Shown here piece by piece: positions 37,036-45,025 of a stretch of DNA of 64,000 nucleotides (the stretch's first letter is position 1; each line of letters starts with the position of its first letter). Below the pieces are notes generated by a model. The model was not told where the DNA came from, did not search any database, and saw nothing but the letters and a program-made list of their open reading frames with translations. Position numbers and translations under genes: made by a program. Origin of the DNA: Bradymonadales bacterium (GTDB taxonomy: Bacteria; Myxococcota_A; Bradymonadia; JAFGEP01); NCBI GenBank assembly GCA_016931535.1, contig JAFGEP010000005.1, positions 1 to 64,000 on the forward strand. Direction: 5' to 3'.

Positions 37036-39471
37036 ATGTCAGCTCGCATCTCGGCCGGGGGGCTGCTTTTGGCCTGTTTCATCTTGAGCGCCGTGGGTTG
37101 TGAGGCGCTGTTCGGCGACCCCGCAGAACCCGTGAGCCCCGAGCGTTCCGTGGGTGAGGCCTGTGAGACACGCGAGGAGTGCCGCACAGGATTGACCTGT
37201 CAGGATGGGACCTGCCAGCCGGCTGGAGACCGCCAGGAGGGCAGCAGCTGCATCCTGACGGGCGAGTGTGTCGAAGGGCTGTACTGCTCGCCTAACGGGT
37301 TCTGTCAACCGGCGGGCGACAGCCAGCTGAACGAGGCCTGCACTACCAACGCCGACTGCGTCGCGGGGCTGTTCTGCGATTACCGAGGCTTCATCGGCGT
37401 CTGCCAGGAACCGGGAGCAGCCGACTTTGGCCAGGAGTGCACCACCACCGCCGATTGCATGGCCGGCCTGGGCTGCGGACCCTCCGGCTCCTGCATCCAG
37501 GGCCTCCAGGCGGGCGGTCTGGTGGTCTTCTCGGGAGGAACCTGCCCCGATACCGAGCTGGCGGACGAGGCCCCCTTCGAGGTGATCTTCCACGTCCCCC
37601 GCAGCGGCGAGACCATCACCGACTTCTACAGCCTGCCGTTTCCCAACGACATCCGGCGCCGGACGGGACGGGTCGACCTGAGCGGCCACCCGCGACCCGA
37701 GCTGGACGTGGTGGGCAACGTCGTGAAGACCCTGATCTCCCAGATCGAGCAAGATGTGACCGGCTTCGGGCTCAACCAGACCATCTTCTTCCGCTTCAAC
37801 ACCTTGCCCGACCGGGCCACCATCACGCTGGGTGGCGAAGATGCGGTGCTCCAGATAGTCAATATCGATCCGGACTCGGACCACTATACCCAGCAGAAAT
37901 CCGTGGCCTGGTCGGCCACCGACGCCCGCGGCCTTTTTATCTGCCACAACTGGATGGGGGTCCGCTCCTACTGGGACGAGCCCTTCGATCCGGACACCAC
38001 CTACGCCGTCCTCTTCACCGACGGCATTCGAGGGATCGGCAACCGAATGCCGGCTCAAGCAGAAGACCTGGCCGCCCTGCTCAGCGATACCGAGCCCACC
38101 GATCCCGACCTGCGCGAGGCCTGGCTCACCTACGAGCCGCTGCGCAGCTACCTGGCCGACCGGGAGATCGACCCCGACACCATCGTCGGCGCGACGGTGT
38201 TCACCACGGGTAATCCAAGCCGGCACCAGAGCGGTATCTACCAGGCGGTCCAGCAGCTCGATCAGATCGAGCACACCTCGCCGGTCCTCTGCTCGACGAC
38301 CACCACCTCCCCCTGCGACGACGGTCTGACCGGAGCGGAACACCAGCGGGGATGCTCGGCTCCCTCCGACGACTACTGGGAGATCCACCTGCAGGTCGAG
38401 GTGCCCGTGTTCCAGGAAGGCACCCCACCCTACCTGGAAGAGGGGGGCTCCATCCTGTTCGATGAAGGCGGAGTGGCCATCCTGCAGGGAACCCATCCGG
38501 TCTGCACCGTCCTGACCATCCCCAAGGAGGGCACCATGCCGGAAAGCGGATGGCCGGTGGTGGTGTTCGCTCATGGCACCGGGGGGAGCTTCACCAGCCA
38601 TCTGTCCACGCTAGCGGCGGATCTCTCCGAGCTGGGTTTTGTGACCCTCGGCTTCGACGGCGTCCAGCACGGATCCCGGCGAGGCGACTCGGCGTTGAGC
38701 CCGGAGGTGCTCTTCTTCAACTACGCCAACCCGCGGGCAGCGGCCGGCAACGTGATGCAGGGCAGCGCAGACGTGCACTTCTTCGGCCGCTTCGCCGCGC
38801 AGCTCCAGCTCGACGACGAGGACTCCCCCCTCTCGGATCCGATCCTGCTCGACCCGGAGCGCCTCGTGTTCTTCGGACACTCGCAGGGGGGTACCGTGGG
38901 GGTGCCGGCTCTGGCCCATGACGACGTCTATGTCGCAGCCATCCTCAGCGGAACCGGCGGAGGGCTCATGCTGTCTCTGCCGGAGAAGCACAGCCCCATC
39001 GATATCGCCGCAGGCCTGGAGATCATTCTCTCCGGCGAAACGCTCAGCGACTTCCACCCGGTGATGAACCTCGTCCAGATGTACTTCGAACCGGCCGATC
39101 CACTCAGCTACGGTTCCCAGCTGATCTACAACCGGCCCGAGGAGATGGCCGGGTTCCACCTCTTTCAGGGCTGGGGCCTGGGCGACACCTATACCCCCGA
39201 ACGGACCACCAAGGAGCTGGCCCTGGCCATCGGGCTGCCCCTGATGACGCCGGTCCTGGTGAACTATCCCCGTCCCCCGGTCGACCCGCCGGTGAGCGGC
39301 AACCTCCTGGTGGGAGGCGAGCGGTATACCTGCGCCTTGGGTCAATACAACCCACCGGAGGGCCAGGATGGCCACTTCGTGCTCTTCGACAACCCGACCG
39401 CCAGAAGTCAGGTGCTCGGTTTCCTGGAAACCCTGCTGACCGATCCGGTCCCCACCATTCCGGCGCCCTGA
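37036..39471 (+). CDS. Secreted alpha/beta-hydrolase lipoprotein with four cysteine-rich repeats, copy 2
   Basis: The 811-residue protein has lipobox SAVGC (C22). Between residues about 36 and 155 are four repeats of the form C-x5-C-x5-C-x4/8-C (for example CTTTADCMAGLGCGPSGSC). The catalytic part is paralogous to the gene at 33983. It has GHSQGG (Ser616), D717 in GLGDTYTP and H780 in GQDGHFVLF. HGTGGSFTSH near 515 may form the oxyanion hole. The Cys-rich stalk is absent from copy 1. The start has a GGGAGG site. It is convergent with the cyclophilin gene and 187 bases downstream of the HAD-like gene. Confidence 0.8.
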   Translation: MSARISAGGLLLACFILSAVGCEALFGDPAEPVSPERSVGEACETREECRTGLTCQDGTCQPAGDRQEGSSCILTGECVEGLYCSPNGFCQPAGDSQLNEACTTNADCVAGLFCDYRGFIGVCQEPGAADFGQECTTTADCMAGLGCGPSGSCIQGLQAGGLVVFSGGTCPDTELADEAPFEVIFHVPRSGETITDFYSLPFPNDIRRRTGRVDLSGHPRPELDVVGNVVKTLISQIEQDVTGFGLNQTIFFRFNTLPDRATITLGGEDAVLQIVNIDPDSDHYTQQKSVAWSATDARGLFICHNWMGVRSYWDEPFDPDTTYAVLFTDGIRGIGNRMPAQAEDLAALLSDTEPTDPDLREAWLTYEPLRSYLADREIDPDTIVGATVFTTGNPSRHQSGIYQAVQQLDQIEHTSPVLCSTTTTSPCDDGLTGAEHQRGCSAPSDDYWEIHLQVEVPVFQEGTPPYLEEGGSILFDEGGVAILQGTHPVCTVLTIPKEGTMPESGWPVVVFAHGTGGSFTSHLSTLAADLSELGFVTLGFDGVQHGSRRGDSALSPEVLFFNYANPRAAAGNVMQGSADVHFFGRFAAQLQLDDEDSPLSDPILLDPERLVFFGHSQGGTVGVPALAHDDVYVAAILSGTGGGLMLSLPEKHSPIDIAAGLEIILSGETLSDFHPVMNLVQMYFEPADPLSYGSQLIYNRPEEMAGFHLFQGWGLGDTYTPERTTKELALAIGLPLMTPVLVNYPRPPVDPPVSGNLLVGGERYTCALGQYNPPEGQDGHFVLFDNPTARSQVLGFLETLLTDPVPTIPAP

Positions 39472-39490
39472 CGGCCCGCGCGGCAGGAGA

Positions 39491-40219
39491 CTACCTGCGC
39501 TCGAAGGAGAGGCTCTCGATCGTGACCGGATCCAGGGGGACGTCTCGAGGTCCGGTCGGGACTCGAGCGATCCGCCGGATCACCTCGACATCGCTGCAGT
39601 GGCCGAACACGCTGTGACGTCCATCCAGGTGGGGCGTCGCCCGGTCGGTTATGAAAAACTGGCTGCCGTTGGTATTGGGACCGCCGTTGGCCATGGAGAG
39701 CGTACCGGCTCGATCATGGCGAAGGGCCGGGTTGAACTCGTCGTTGAACCGGTACCCTGGACCGCCAAGGCCTACTCCCAGTGGGTCTCCGCCCTGGATC
39801 ATGAAATCGGGGATCACCCGATGGAACCGGAGCCCGTCGTAGAACCGGCGGCGCGTCGGCTGCTCGCTCTCCGGATCCAGAAAGGTCTTGTTGCCCGTGG
39901 CCAGCCCCACGAAGTTGGCCACCGTCACCGGCACCAGGTCGTCGTACATCTCGCAGTGGATGGTCCCCAAAGAGGTCACCATGGTCATCTGGATGCGTCC
40001 CTCTCCCTCGATGGTGGCCAGGATCTCCTCGGGCGTCTCACTGCCCAACGGGGGAACCTCGGCGGGAGCTGCTTCCTCGGCTGGCTGGACCTCTTGCTCG
40101 GCCGGAACGGTCTCCTCCTGCTCGGCCGGAACGGTCTCCTCCTGCACTCGACCCGGTCGATCGCAGGAAGGAAAGAGAACCAACAACAACGCGCAGAGTA
40201 GAATAGGTCTGGTTGGCAT
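39491..40219 (-). CDS. Cyclophilin-type peptidyl-prolyl isomerase lipoprotein
   Basis: The 242-residue protein has a signal peptide with lipobox FPSC and a 45-residue Glu/Pro/Ala linker containing a duplicated EETVPAEQ. The cyclophilin domain starts near residue 75: TSLGTIHCEMYDD, FYDGLRFHRVIPDFMIQGGD and SMANGGPNTNGSQFFI. These hold the active-site Arg, Phe, Gln and Asn of bacterial cyclophilins. It would aid protein folding in the periplasm or at the outer membrane. The start at 40219 removes an unrelated extension. The next gene upstream is divergent with a 350-base gap. Confidence 0.88.
   Translation of the reverse strand: MPTRPILLCALLLVLFPSCDRPGRVQEETVPAEQEETVPAEQEVQPAEEAAPAEVPPLGSETPEEILATIEGEGRIQMTMVTSLGTIHCEMYDDLVPVTVANFVGLATGNKTFLDPESEQPTRRRFYDGLRFHRVIPDFMIQGGDPLGVGLGGPGYRFNDEFNPALRHDRAGTLSMANGGPNTNGSQFFITDRATPHLDGRHSVFGHCSDVEVIRRIARVPTGPRDVPLDPVTIESLSFERR
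40096..40143. repeat. Two perfect 24-bp tandem copies inside the cyclophilin linker
   Basis: Bases 40096-40119 and 40120-40143 are identical. On the minus strand they encode two adjacent eight-residue units of the linker (EETVPAEQ). The unit is a multiple of three, so gain or loss would change linker length without a frameshift. Confidence 0.85.
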
Positions 40220-40389
40220 CGACTCGCTCCTCGTTAGTGCGGTGGTGCAAAAAACAACGGCCATCCGGTTTGTGACGACCGGCGTGGCTTGCATAGCAGA
40301 TTTTCTCCGGGCTTCCCATACGGTTTTGCCCCCAGGAATCCGGCCAACTGGCCGAACCCCCGGTCTTGGGGGTCTACCCCCCTGCAGCG

Positions 40390-40418
40390 TTGTGGAACAG
40401 CGCCAATGCTTGTGATAT
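40390..40418 (+). promoter_or_regulatory. Candidate promoter of the 40570 lipoprotein gene
   Basis: TTGTGG (40390-40395), 17 bases, TGATAT (40413-40418) point toward the lipoprotein gene, giving a leader of about 145 bases. The 350-base gap 40220-40569 between two divergent lipoproteins has no gene and otherwise shows nothing I can support. Confidence 0.45.
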
Positions 40419-40569
40419 GTTCGGAACCAACAACGGCAAGAGGCGGAAACAGACTAGGATTACCCTAATCACAGGCGATACCGTACACACCGGTCCTTTC
40501 CCATTACCAACCGAGGAGGGGGCATCGCCCGATCGCGCGAGATCAATCAACGAGCAATGTGAGGAGCGG

Positions 40570-41043
40570 ATGAAACGGTCACCAAGGCGTGTTCTGGCTT
40601 CAGGCTTGGCCCTGGCAACGGCGGCGATCATGGCGCTTTCCGCAGGCGGATGCCTGATGACCTATGATCCGGACAGCGTGAAGCTGGCGGTCACCAGCCC
40701 CTGCGACCCACAAGAGCGATCGCTGACGATGGTGGCCCCCACCGAGGGACAGCAGGTCACCGGGGAGATCCTCGAGATCCTGGTCGTCGTCTGTGGGGTC
40801 ACCCTCGTGGACCACTGGGAGCAACCTAACGTCGATGGCGAAGGGCACCTGATCGCCTACGTGGATGGGATATACCAGTCGCAAAGGACCGCCGAGACCC
40901 ACTTCGGTATCGACCTGGAGGCAAACCACATCGAACCGGGAGATCACCGGTTGCGCGTTCAACTCTGCAACAACGATCTCTCCGCCATCACCGATATCCC
41001 GCCGGTCGAAGTCAACTTCACCCGGGTCGCGAACGGACAGTAG
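40570..41043 (+). CDS. Small Ig-like lipoprotein
   Basis: The 157-residue protein has lipobox SAGGC (C28). A compact domain follows with APTEGQQVTGEILEILVVV, LIAYVDGIYQSQRT and IEPGDHRLRVQLCNND. The wording resembles short beta-sandwich domains that are common on surface proteins. A GAGGAGCGG site precedes the ATG. It is followed after 45 bases by the TPR-like gene and is probably co-transcribed with it. No function is assigned. Confidence 0.75.
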   Translation: MKRSPRRVLASGLALATAAIMALSAGGCLMTYDPDSVKLAVTSPCDPQERSLTMVAPTEGQQVTGEILEILVVVCGVTLVDHWEQPNVDGEGHLIAYVDGIYQSQRTAETHFGIDLEANHIEPGDHRLRVQLCNNDLSAITDIPPVEVNFTRVANGQ

Positions 41044-41088
41044 TTCATGGCAGGCAAGGCGCAGCTGTCGGGTTGTAAGGAGCGAACC

Positions 41089-42141
41089 GTGCGACATCTA
41101 CTCATCGGTCTGGTTCTCGTCGGTATCACCCTGGCTATCCAGCCACAGACGGCTTCGGCCCAGCAAGCGCAGTATGACTGCACCGATGTGGAGTCTTGTG
41201 CTCGGCTGGGCACCGAGCTGTTCCAGTCGGATCAGTTCCTTCCAGCCGCACTGGTGTTGGAGTACGCCTACCAGCTCGACCCGGTCAACGTGCTCTTGTA
41301 CAACATCGCCCGCGCATACCAGCGGGGAAACCGCTGTGTCCGCTCCAGCTCCTACTTCCGCAGATATCTCGACTCCGGGGATACCCAGGCCCGCGAACAG
41401 GCCGCCCAGCATGAACCCGGGCAAACCGCCTGTGCCGAACGGTACCACGGCCTCATCCTCCAAGCCGAAGCGGCCCTGAGCGCCTCCCAGCCGGACCAGG
41501 CGCTCGCCCTGCTCACCGATGCCCGAGAATTCAGCGACGAACCCGAAGCTCGCCTGATGATGCTCGATCTGCTGCTCGATTCCGGCACTCCGGAGAACTG
41601 CCAGCTCGCCTCCGACACGCTCGGACAGGTCAGCGCCCTGGGCGACTACTCCCAAACCCAGTGGGAAACCCTCCAAGAGCTCCAGCAGCGAACCGACCAA
41701 TGCCTGGGCCAGATTACCAGCCAGACCGACCAACAACAGTGCCTCGCCGATCGCGATCGGCTGGACGCCGACTGGCGTCACAGCGTCAAGACCCGCCAGC
41801 TCATCGGGATCATCACCGCCGGGGTGGGGGGAGCGGTGCTGATCGGGGCCGTCGTCCACGACATCGTCTCCCAGGGCACCATCGATGACTACGAAGCCGC
41901 GGCCGCGGCCGGCGATGCCGCTCAATACAACAGCCTGCGCGATGACCTCTCCAGCGCCAAGACCGTATCCATCATCCTGTACGCGGCCGGAGCCGCCACC
42001 ACCGCTGCCGGTCTGGTCGTCTGGCTGACGGCGGGCGGTACCTCTCCCGCCGAGTCGATCGACTGCTCCTCGGTCTCCTGGGATTTCGGTTTCGGCCTGC
42101 CTTCGGGTGAGGCCGGCCTCTGGTTCTCGGGAGTATTCTGA
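41089..42141 (+). CDS. Secreted TPR-like protein with C-terminal membrane helices
   Basis: The 350-residue protein has a signal peptide ending TASA-Q and a region (about 25-230) of helical repeats resembling tetratricopeptides (ARLGTELFQSDQFLPAALVL, VLLYNIARAYQRGNRC). Two hydrophobic helices follow near 245 and 305, and a short tail ends it. Such layouts are common in deltaproteobacterial periplasmic scaffold proteins. The GTG start follows AAGGAG, seven bases upstream, and places the signal peptide at the N-terminus. Paired with the Ig-like lipoprotein upstream. The partner and role are unknown. Confidence 0.75.
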   Translation: MRHLLIGLVLVGITLAIQPQTASAQQAQYDCTDVESCARLGTELFQSDQFLPAALVLEYAYQLDPVNVLLYNIARAYQRGNRCVRSSSYFRRYLDSGDTQAREQAAQHEPGQTACAERYHGLILQAEAALSASQPDQALALLTDAREFSDEPEARLMMLDLLLDSGTPENCQLASDTLGQVSALGDYSQTQWETLQELQQRTDQCLGQITSQTDQQQCLADRDRLDADWRHSVKTRQLIGIITAGVGGAVLIGAVVHDIVSQGTIDDYEAAAAAGDAAQYNSLRDDLSSAKTVSIILYAAGAATTAAGLVVWLTAGGTSPAESIDCSSVSWDFGFGLPSGEAGLWFSGVF

Positions 42142-42309
42142 ACGACCGTCCCGCGAGAACCCTCGGGATTGCCCCCCCAGGCCAAGTCCAGTATCGCTAT
42201 CGGCGAAGCCGGTAGAGCGGTCGATTCTACTCGTCGGTCAGCCGGTGGCCGAGCTTTTGGGGTGTTGGAGGTTTTCCGACCGCCTGTCGGGAAGTTTCGC
42301 CAGGTGCAA

Positions 42310-42349
42310 GAAAAAAACGAGCCCTCGTCTGTCCGGGACGAGGGCTCGT
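42310..42349 (-). terminator. Strong intrinsic terminator in a gene-poor region
   Basis: A perfect 13-bp inverted repeat (42317-42329 with 42337-42349) closes a 7-base loop. On the minus strand it is followed by a run of seven U residues (A-run ending at 42317 on plus). No annotated minus-strand gene lies upstream of it for 1 kb or more; the plus-strand genes here do not need it in this orientation. It therefore marks the 3' end of an unannotated transcript. Confidence 0.85.
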
Positions 42350-42750
42350 CTCATGGCAACCTGTCCTTGTGTGTTCACGGATGCCCCTCATGCCCGTCGC
42401 CGTGTTGCGACTTCCGCATGAACCCTGCTTCTATCGAGGCAGCATCCTATGTGGCAGCCATCTCCTTTGGGCAACCCACTCGAAGTTCAACACCTTGCGG
42501 CAACGGGAGAAAATTGTTCCATTGATCATCGAACCTTGCCGCTCACATCTCTCTATCCAGCCAATCCATCCGGTCGATTATCCGCCGACCACCTAAGCCC
42601 ATTCCGTTCCATTCCCGACCGCGATCAGCCCATCCAGAAAAACCATTTTTCCATTGCAGCCGATTCACACCAATCGAAAAACAACCATTCTCCAGTACAG
42701 TCCATCTACAAGCAGTACCAGCTGGCCATTCGCCACTCAAGCCGTGCATC
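42310..42750 (-). ncRNA. Candidate non-coding RNA rich in ANGGA motifs
   Basis: This minus-strand stretch runs from just after a sigma-54-like promoter to a strong intrinsic terminator, about 440 bases. Its transcript would contain about 18 GGA trinucleotides and about 8 ANGGA sequences (for example AUGGA five times). That is more than the 2-3 ANGGA expected from base composition by my rough count. Csr/Rsm sponge RNAs have such repeats, but I did not see the usual repeated hairpins. A 69-codon frame inside is Trp/Gly-rich because of the repeats and is probably not a gene. The rest of 42142-43138 has no gene and is C-rich on plus with recurring CCATT words. Confidence 0.35.
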
Positions 42751-42760
42751 CCGGAATAGA

Positions 42761-42777
42761 TACAAACATCGTGCCAA
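42761..42777 (-). promoter_or_regulatory. Sigma-54-like promoter element
   Basis: The minus strand reads TTGGCACGATGTTTGTA. The consensus YTGGCACGN4TTGCW is met at all fixed places except the -12 element, where GC is GT; the GG-N10-G spacing is exact. It faces the candidate RNA. The window encodes an NtrC-type activator of the PilR family (55281-56660), which works only at sigma-54 promoters, but a link is speculative. Confidence 0.4.
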
Positions 42778-43138
42778 CTCCACGGTTGCCAGATCAAAAT
42801 CTGGCCGAGACAGGGAATCCCACACCAAAAGCCAAGAAAATACTCAACCCTCACCCGGCTCCCCTCCCTGTCCTCCCCGTCGAGGCGGATCGGCTTGACT
42901 CGGTGTGTCATTTGTGCCCCACTTCTCCCTTCTCCACCCCAGGGATCCGTCGCTCCTCGCCTCCCCTTCACACCCGACAGGAACACACAACAGCCCGAAT
43001 AATCAGGGCAATCCGGGCTGGGGTCAGTTGTCCCCACCCCCCCTGGGGATTGCCGACACCAGATCCTCTCCCCCGCTTGACCACCAACCCCATTCGACGT
43101 TCTACTGAGACACCAGCCCGAGATGACGGAGGCACCCT

Positions 43139-44872
43139 TTGAACGAGAACCCCATCACCACCTTGCTCGATCTCCGTACCGCATCCCAACGTATCGACCA
43201 GCTGATGGAACACGAAGAGAGCCGCCGTCTGGTAGCGCTCATCGATCCACCGGCCCTATTCTGTCTGGTCAAGGAGGTGGGGATTCACCAAGCTTCCGAC
43301 CTCGTCCAGAGGACCACCCCCGATCAGCTCCAGACGTTTTTGGATCTGGACTGCTGGAACACCGATCAGCTCGCCTGGGAGCCGCTCATGGACTGGTTGG
43401 CCATCGTCCTGGAGGGAGACGACCTCTGGTTGCATGACGTCTTGAAGGAGATAGACCTGGAGATCCTCGCCTTGTTCCTGCTGCATCATGTCGAGATCCA
43501 CCATACCAGAGCGGAGGAAACGGCCGAGCGGCTGGACCGGCTGGAAGGAGGCTGGGAATTGACACCGGACGGGGTCTATCTGCTGGTTCTCCCGAAGGAG
43601 AAACGAGCGGCCGATCTGGTTCACCGCCTGATCGACCGCATCTATTGCATCGACCAGGAGCTGGCCAGACATCTTCTGGAGGTGGTCCGCTTCGAGCTTC
43701 CCTCGGTGATGATGGAGACCGCCTACCAGATTCGCAACAGCCGCCTGGAACAGTACGGTTTTCCCCCGGTCGAGGAGGCGATGGCGATCTATGCCCCGGT
43801 CAACCCCTCCGATCTGAGGCGATCCTGGGAGCAAACCGTCCTGACAGAGGAAGCGCCCAAGCTGCCTCTGCGCCTGGATCGACCTTTCGAGCTGCCCCTC
43901 CCTGTCTCCCGCGGTCTGATCCAACTGGCCGTGGAGGGCGACAGCGAATGGGGCCGGACGCTGGCACAACTGATCCAGGCCGATCCTTCTCTGCGACTCC
44001 CCACCAAGGTCCTTTGCCAGCTGGTCAACCTGGTCAACCAGGCCATCATGGCCGACCATCATGGCCCCAAAGGACCAGAAGAGATGGCTCCCACGCTGAC
44101 CCGGGTCCATGGCTTCCTCAATGTCGGCCTGCAGTACCTGACTCGGAGAGAATCGACCCGATCCCCGTCCTTCCTCTCCACACTCCCGTTGAAGAGCATC
44201 TTCCAGGTTGGCTACAACCTGGTCCGTTCCCTCCAGAAACAGGCCCAAAAGCTGGTTGCCAGGGGAAACTTGAGCCTGGTGGACCAGATCGAGACCAGCC
44301 TGTGCTCGGACCACGAATCCGAGCTGATCGGCGGGTTGCTTCAACAGATCCCCATTCCTGCTTCCGATCAAGAGGAGGGGTTCCAGACCCTCGACCAGAT
44401 CGAGGAGGCGGCGGCCGTGTTGACCACACTGGCCTACAAGGAGTTGTGGACCGTGGACTTCCAGAAGCTCGATCGGTCCTCCCTGGTGAATCTCCTGGTA
44501 CCCTCCAGCCTGGTTCCGATCGACCAGGTCACCTTCGACAGCCTGCTCGCCACCCGAGCAGCCCTCCGAGTGCTCGATGAGCGCTCCCCCTGGAGGTTGA
44601 TCGACCTGGAGGAGCTTCGGACCATCCAGCGCGACCATATCGGGGCGCACTCCTTGTCGGAAACCCTGTTCGATTCCCTGGTCGCAGCGGCCAGACCCCC
44701 AACGGGCGAGAGCCATCCAGCTTCCTTCAAGCTGTCTGGCCAGTGGGCCCAGGCCGTCGCCGAGGAGCTGATCGACCAGTATGGCAGACTGACCGAGAGC
44801 GCAATCCACCAACCTCGGTTCCTCCCTCCTCTGCTGCTGTTTGGCACACCGCACACAACCGGCACCACCTGA
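43139..44872 (+). CDS. DUF6178-like protein
   Basis: The 577-residue soluble protein has no signal peptide or membrane helix and is mainly helical. The segment DPPALFCLVKEVGIHQASDL and the block TPDQLQTFLDLDCWNTDQLA resemble the N-terminal region of DUF6178 proteins, found mostly in deltaproteobacteria. A TTG start is chosen because GGAGG lies seven bases before it and no better start is near. I cannot assign a function. It is preceded by a 1-kb gene-poor region and followed by a 153-base gap with a promoter for the SpoIID gene. Confidence 0.75.
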   Translation: MNENPITTLLDLRTASQRIDQLMEHEESRRLVALIDPPALFCLVKEVGIHQASDLVQRTTPDQLQTFLDLDCWNTDQLAWEPLMDWLAIVLEGDDLWLHDVLKEIDLEILALFLLHHVEIHHTRAEETAERLDRLEGGWELTPDGVYLLVLPKEKRAADLVHRLIDRIYCIDQELARHLLEVVRFELPSVMMETAYQIRNSRLEQYGFPPVEEAMAIYAPVNPSDLRRSWEQTVLTEEAPKLPLRLDRPFELPLPVSRGLIQLAVEGDSEWGRTLAQLIQADPSLRLPTKVLCQLVNLVNQAIMADHHGPKGPEEMAPTLTRVHGFLNVGLQYLTRRESTRSPSFLSTLPLKSIFQVGYNLVRSLQKQAQKLVARGNLSLVDQIETSLCSDHESELIGGLLQQIPIPASDQEEGFQTLDQIEEAAAVLTTLAYKELWTVDFQKLDRSSLVNLLVPSSLVPIDQVTFDSLLATRAALRVLDERSPWRLIDLEELRTIQRDHIGAHSLSETLFDSLVAAARPPTGESHPASFKLSGQWAQAVAEELIDQYGRLTESAIHQPRFLPPLLLFGTPHTTGTT

Positions 44873-44931
44873 CCCTTGGGTCCCGCATTGATGACCCTAA
44901 AGCGGGCCACCAAGCTGGGATCGAAGCAGAG

Positions 44932-44960
44932 CTGACCGTTGTGCGCCGACCTGCTATGCT
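44932..44960 (+). promoter_or_regulatory. Candidate promoter of the SpoIID-domain gene
   Basis: CTGACC (44932-44937), 17 bases, TATGCT (44955-44960) face the SpoIID-type gene with a leader of about 60 bases. The -10 is good, the -35 is weak. Confidence 0.45.
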
Positions 44961-45025
44961 GGTGAACAATGGCGTTCATTACGAGTCCGAGGCCGTTGCC
45001 GTTTGACCCTGGCCGGTAAGCCAAG

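Noticed and set aside
42301..42360. Terminator for the plus-strand TPR-like gene ending at 42141
   Set aside because: The hairpin has its U-run only on the minus strand and lies about 175 bases past that gene's stop, so its main direction is minus.
42543..43037. A 164-codon minus-strand frame in the gene-poor region
   Set aside because: The product is Trp/Gly/Arg-rich from repeated GGAATGG-like words and has no recognised motif. The frame begins upstream of the sigma-54-like element and has no ribosome site.
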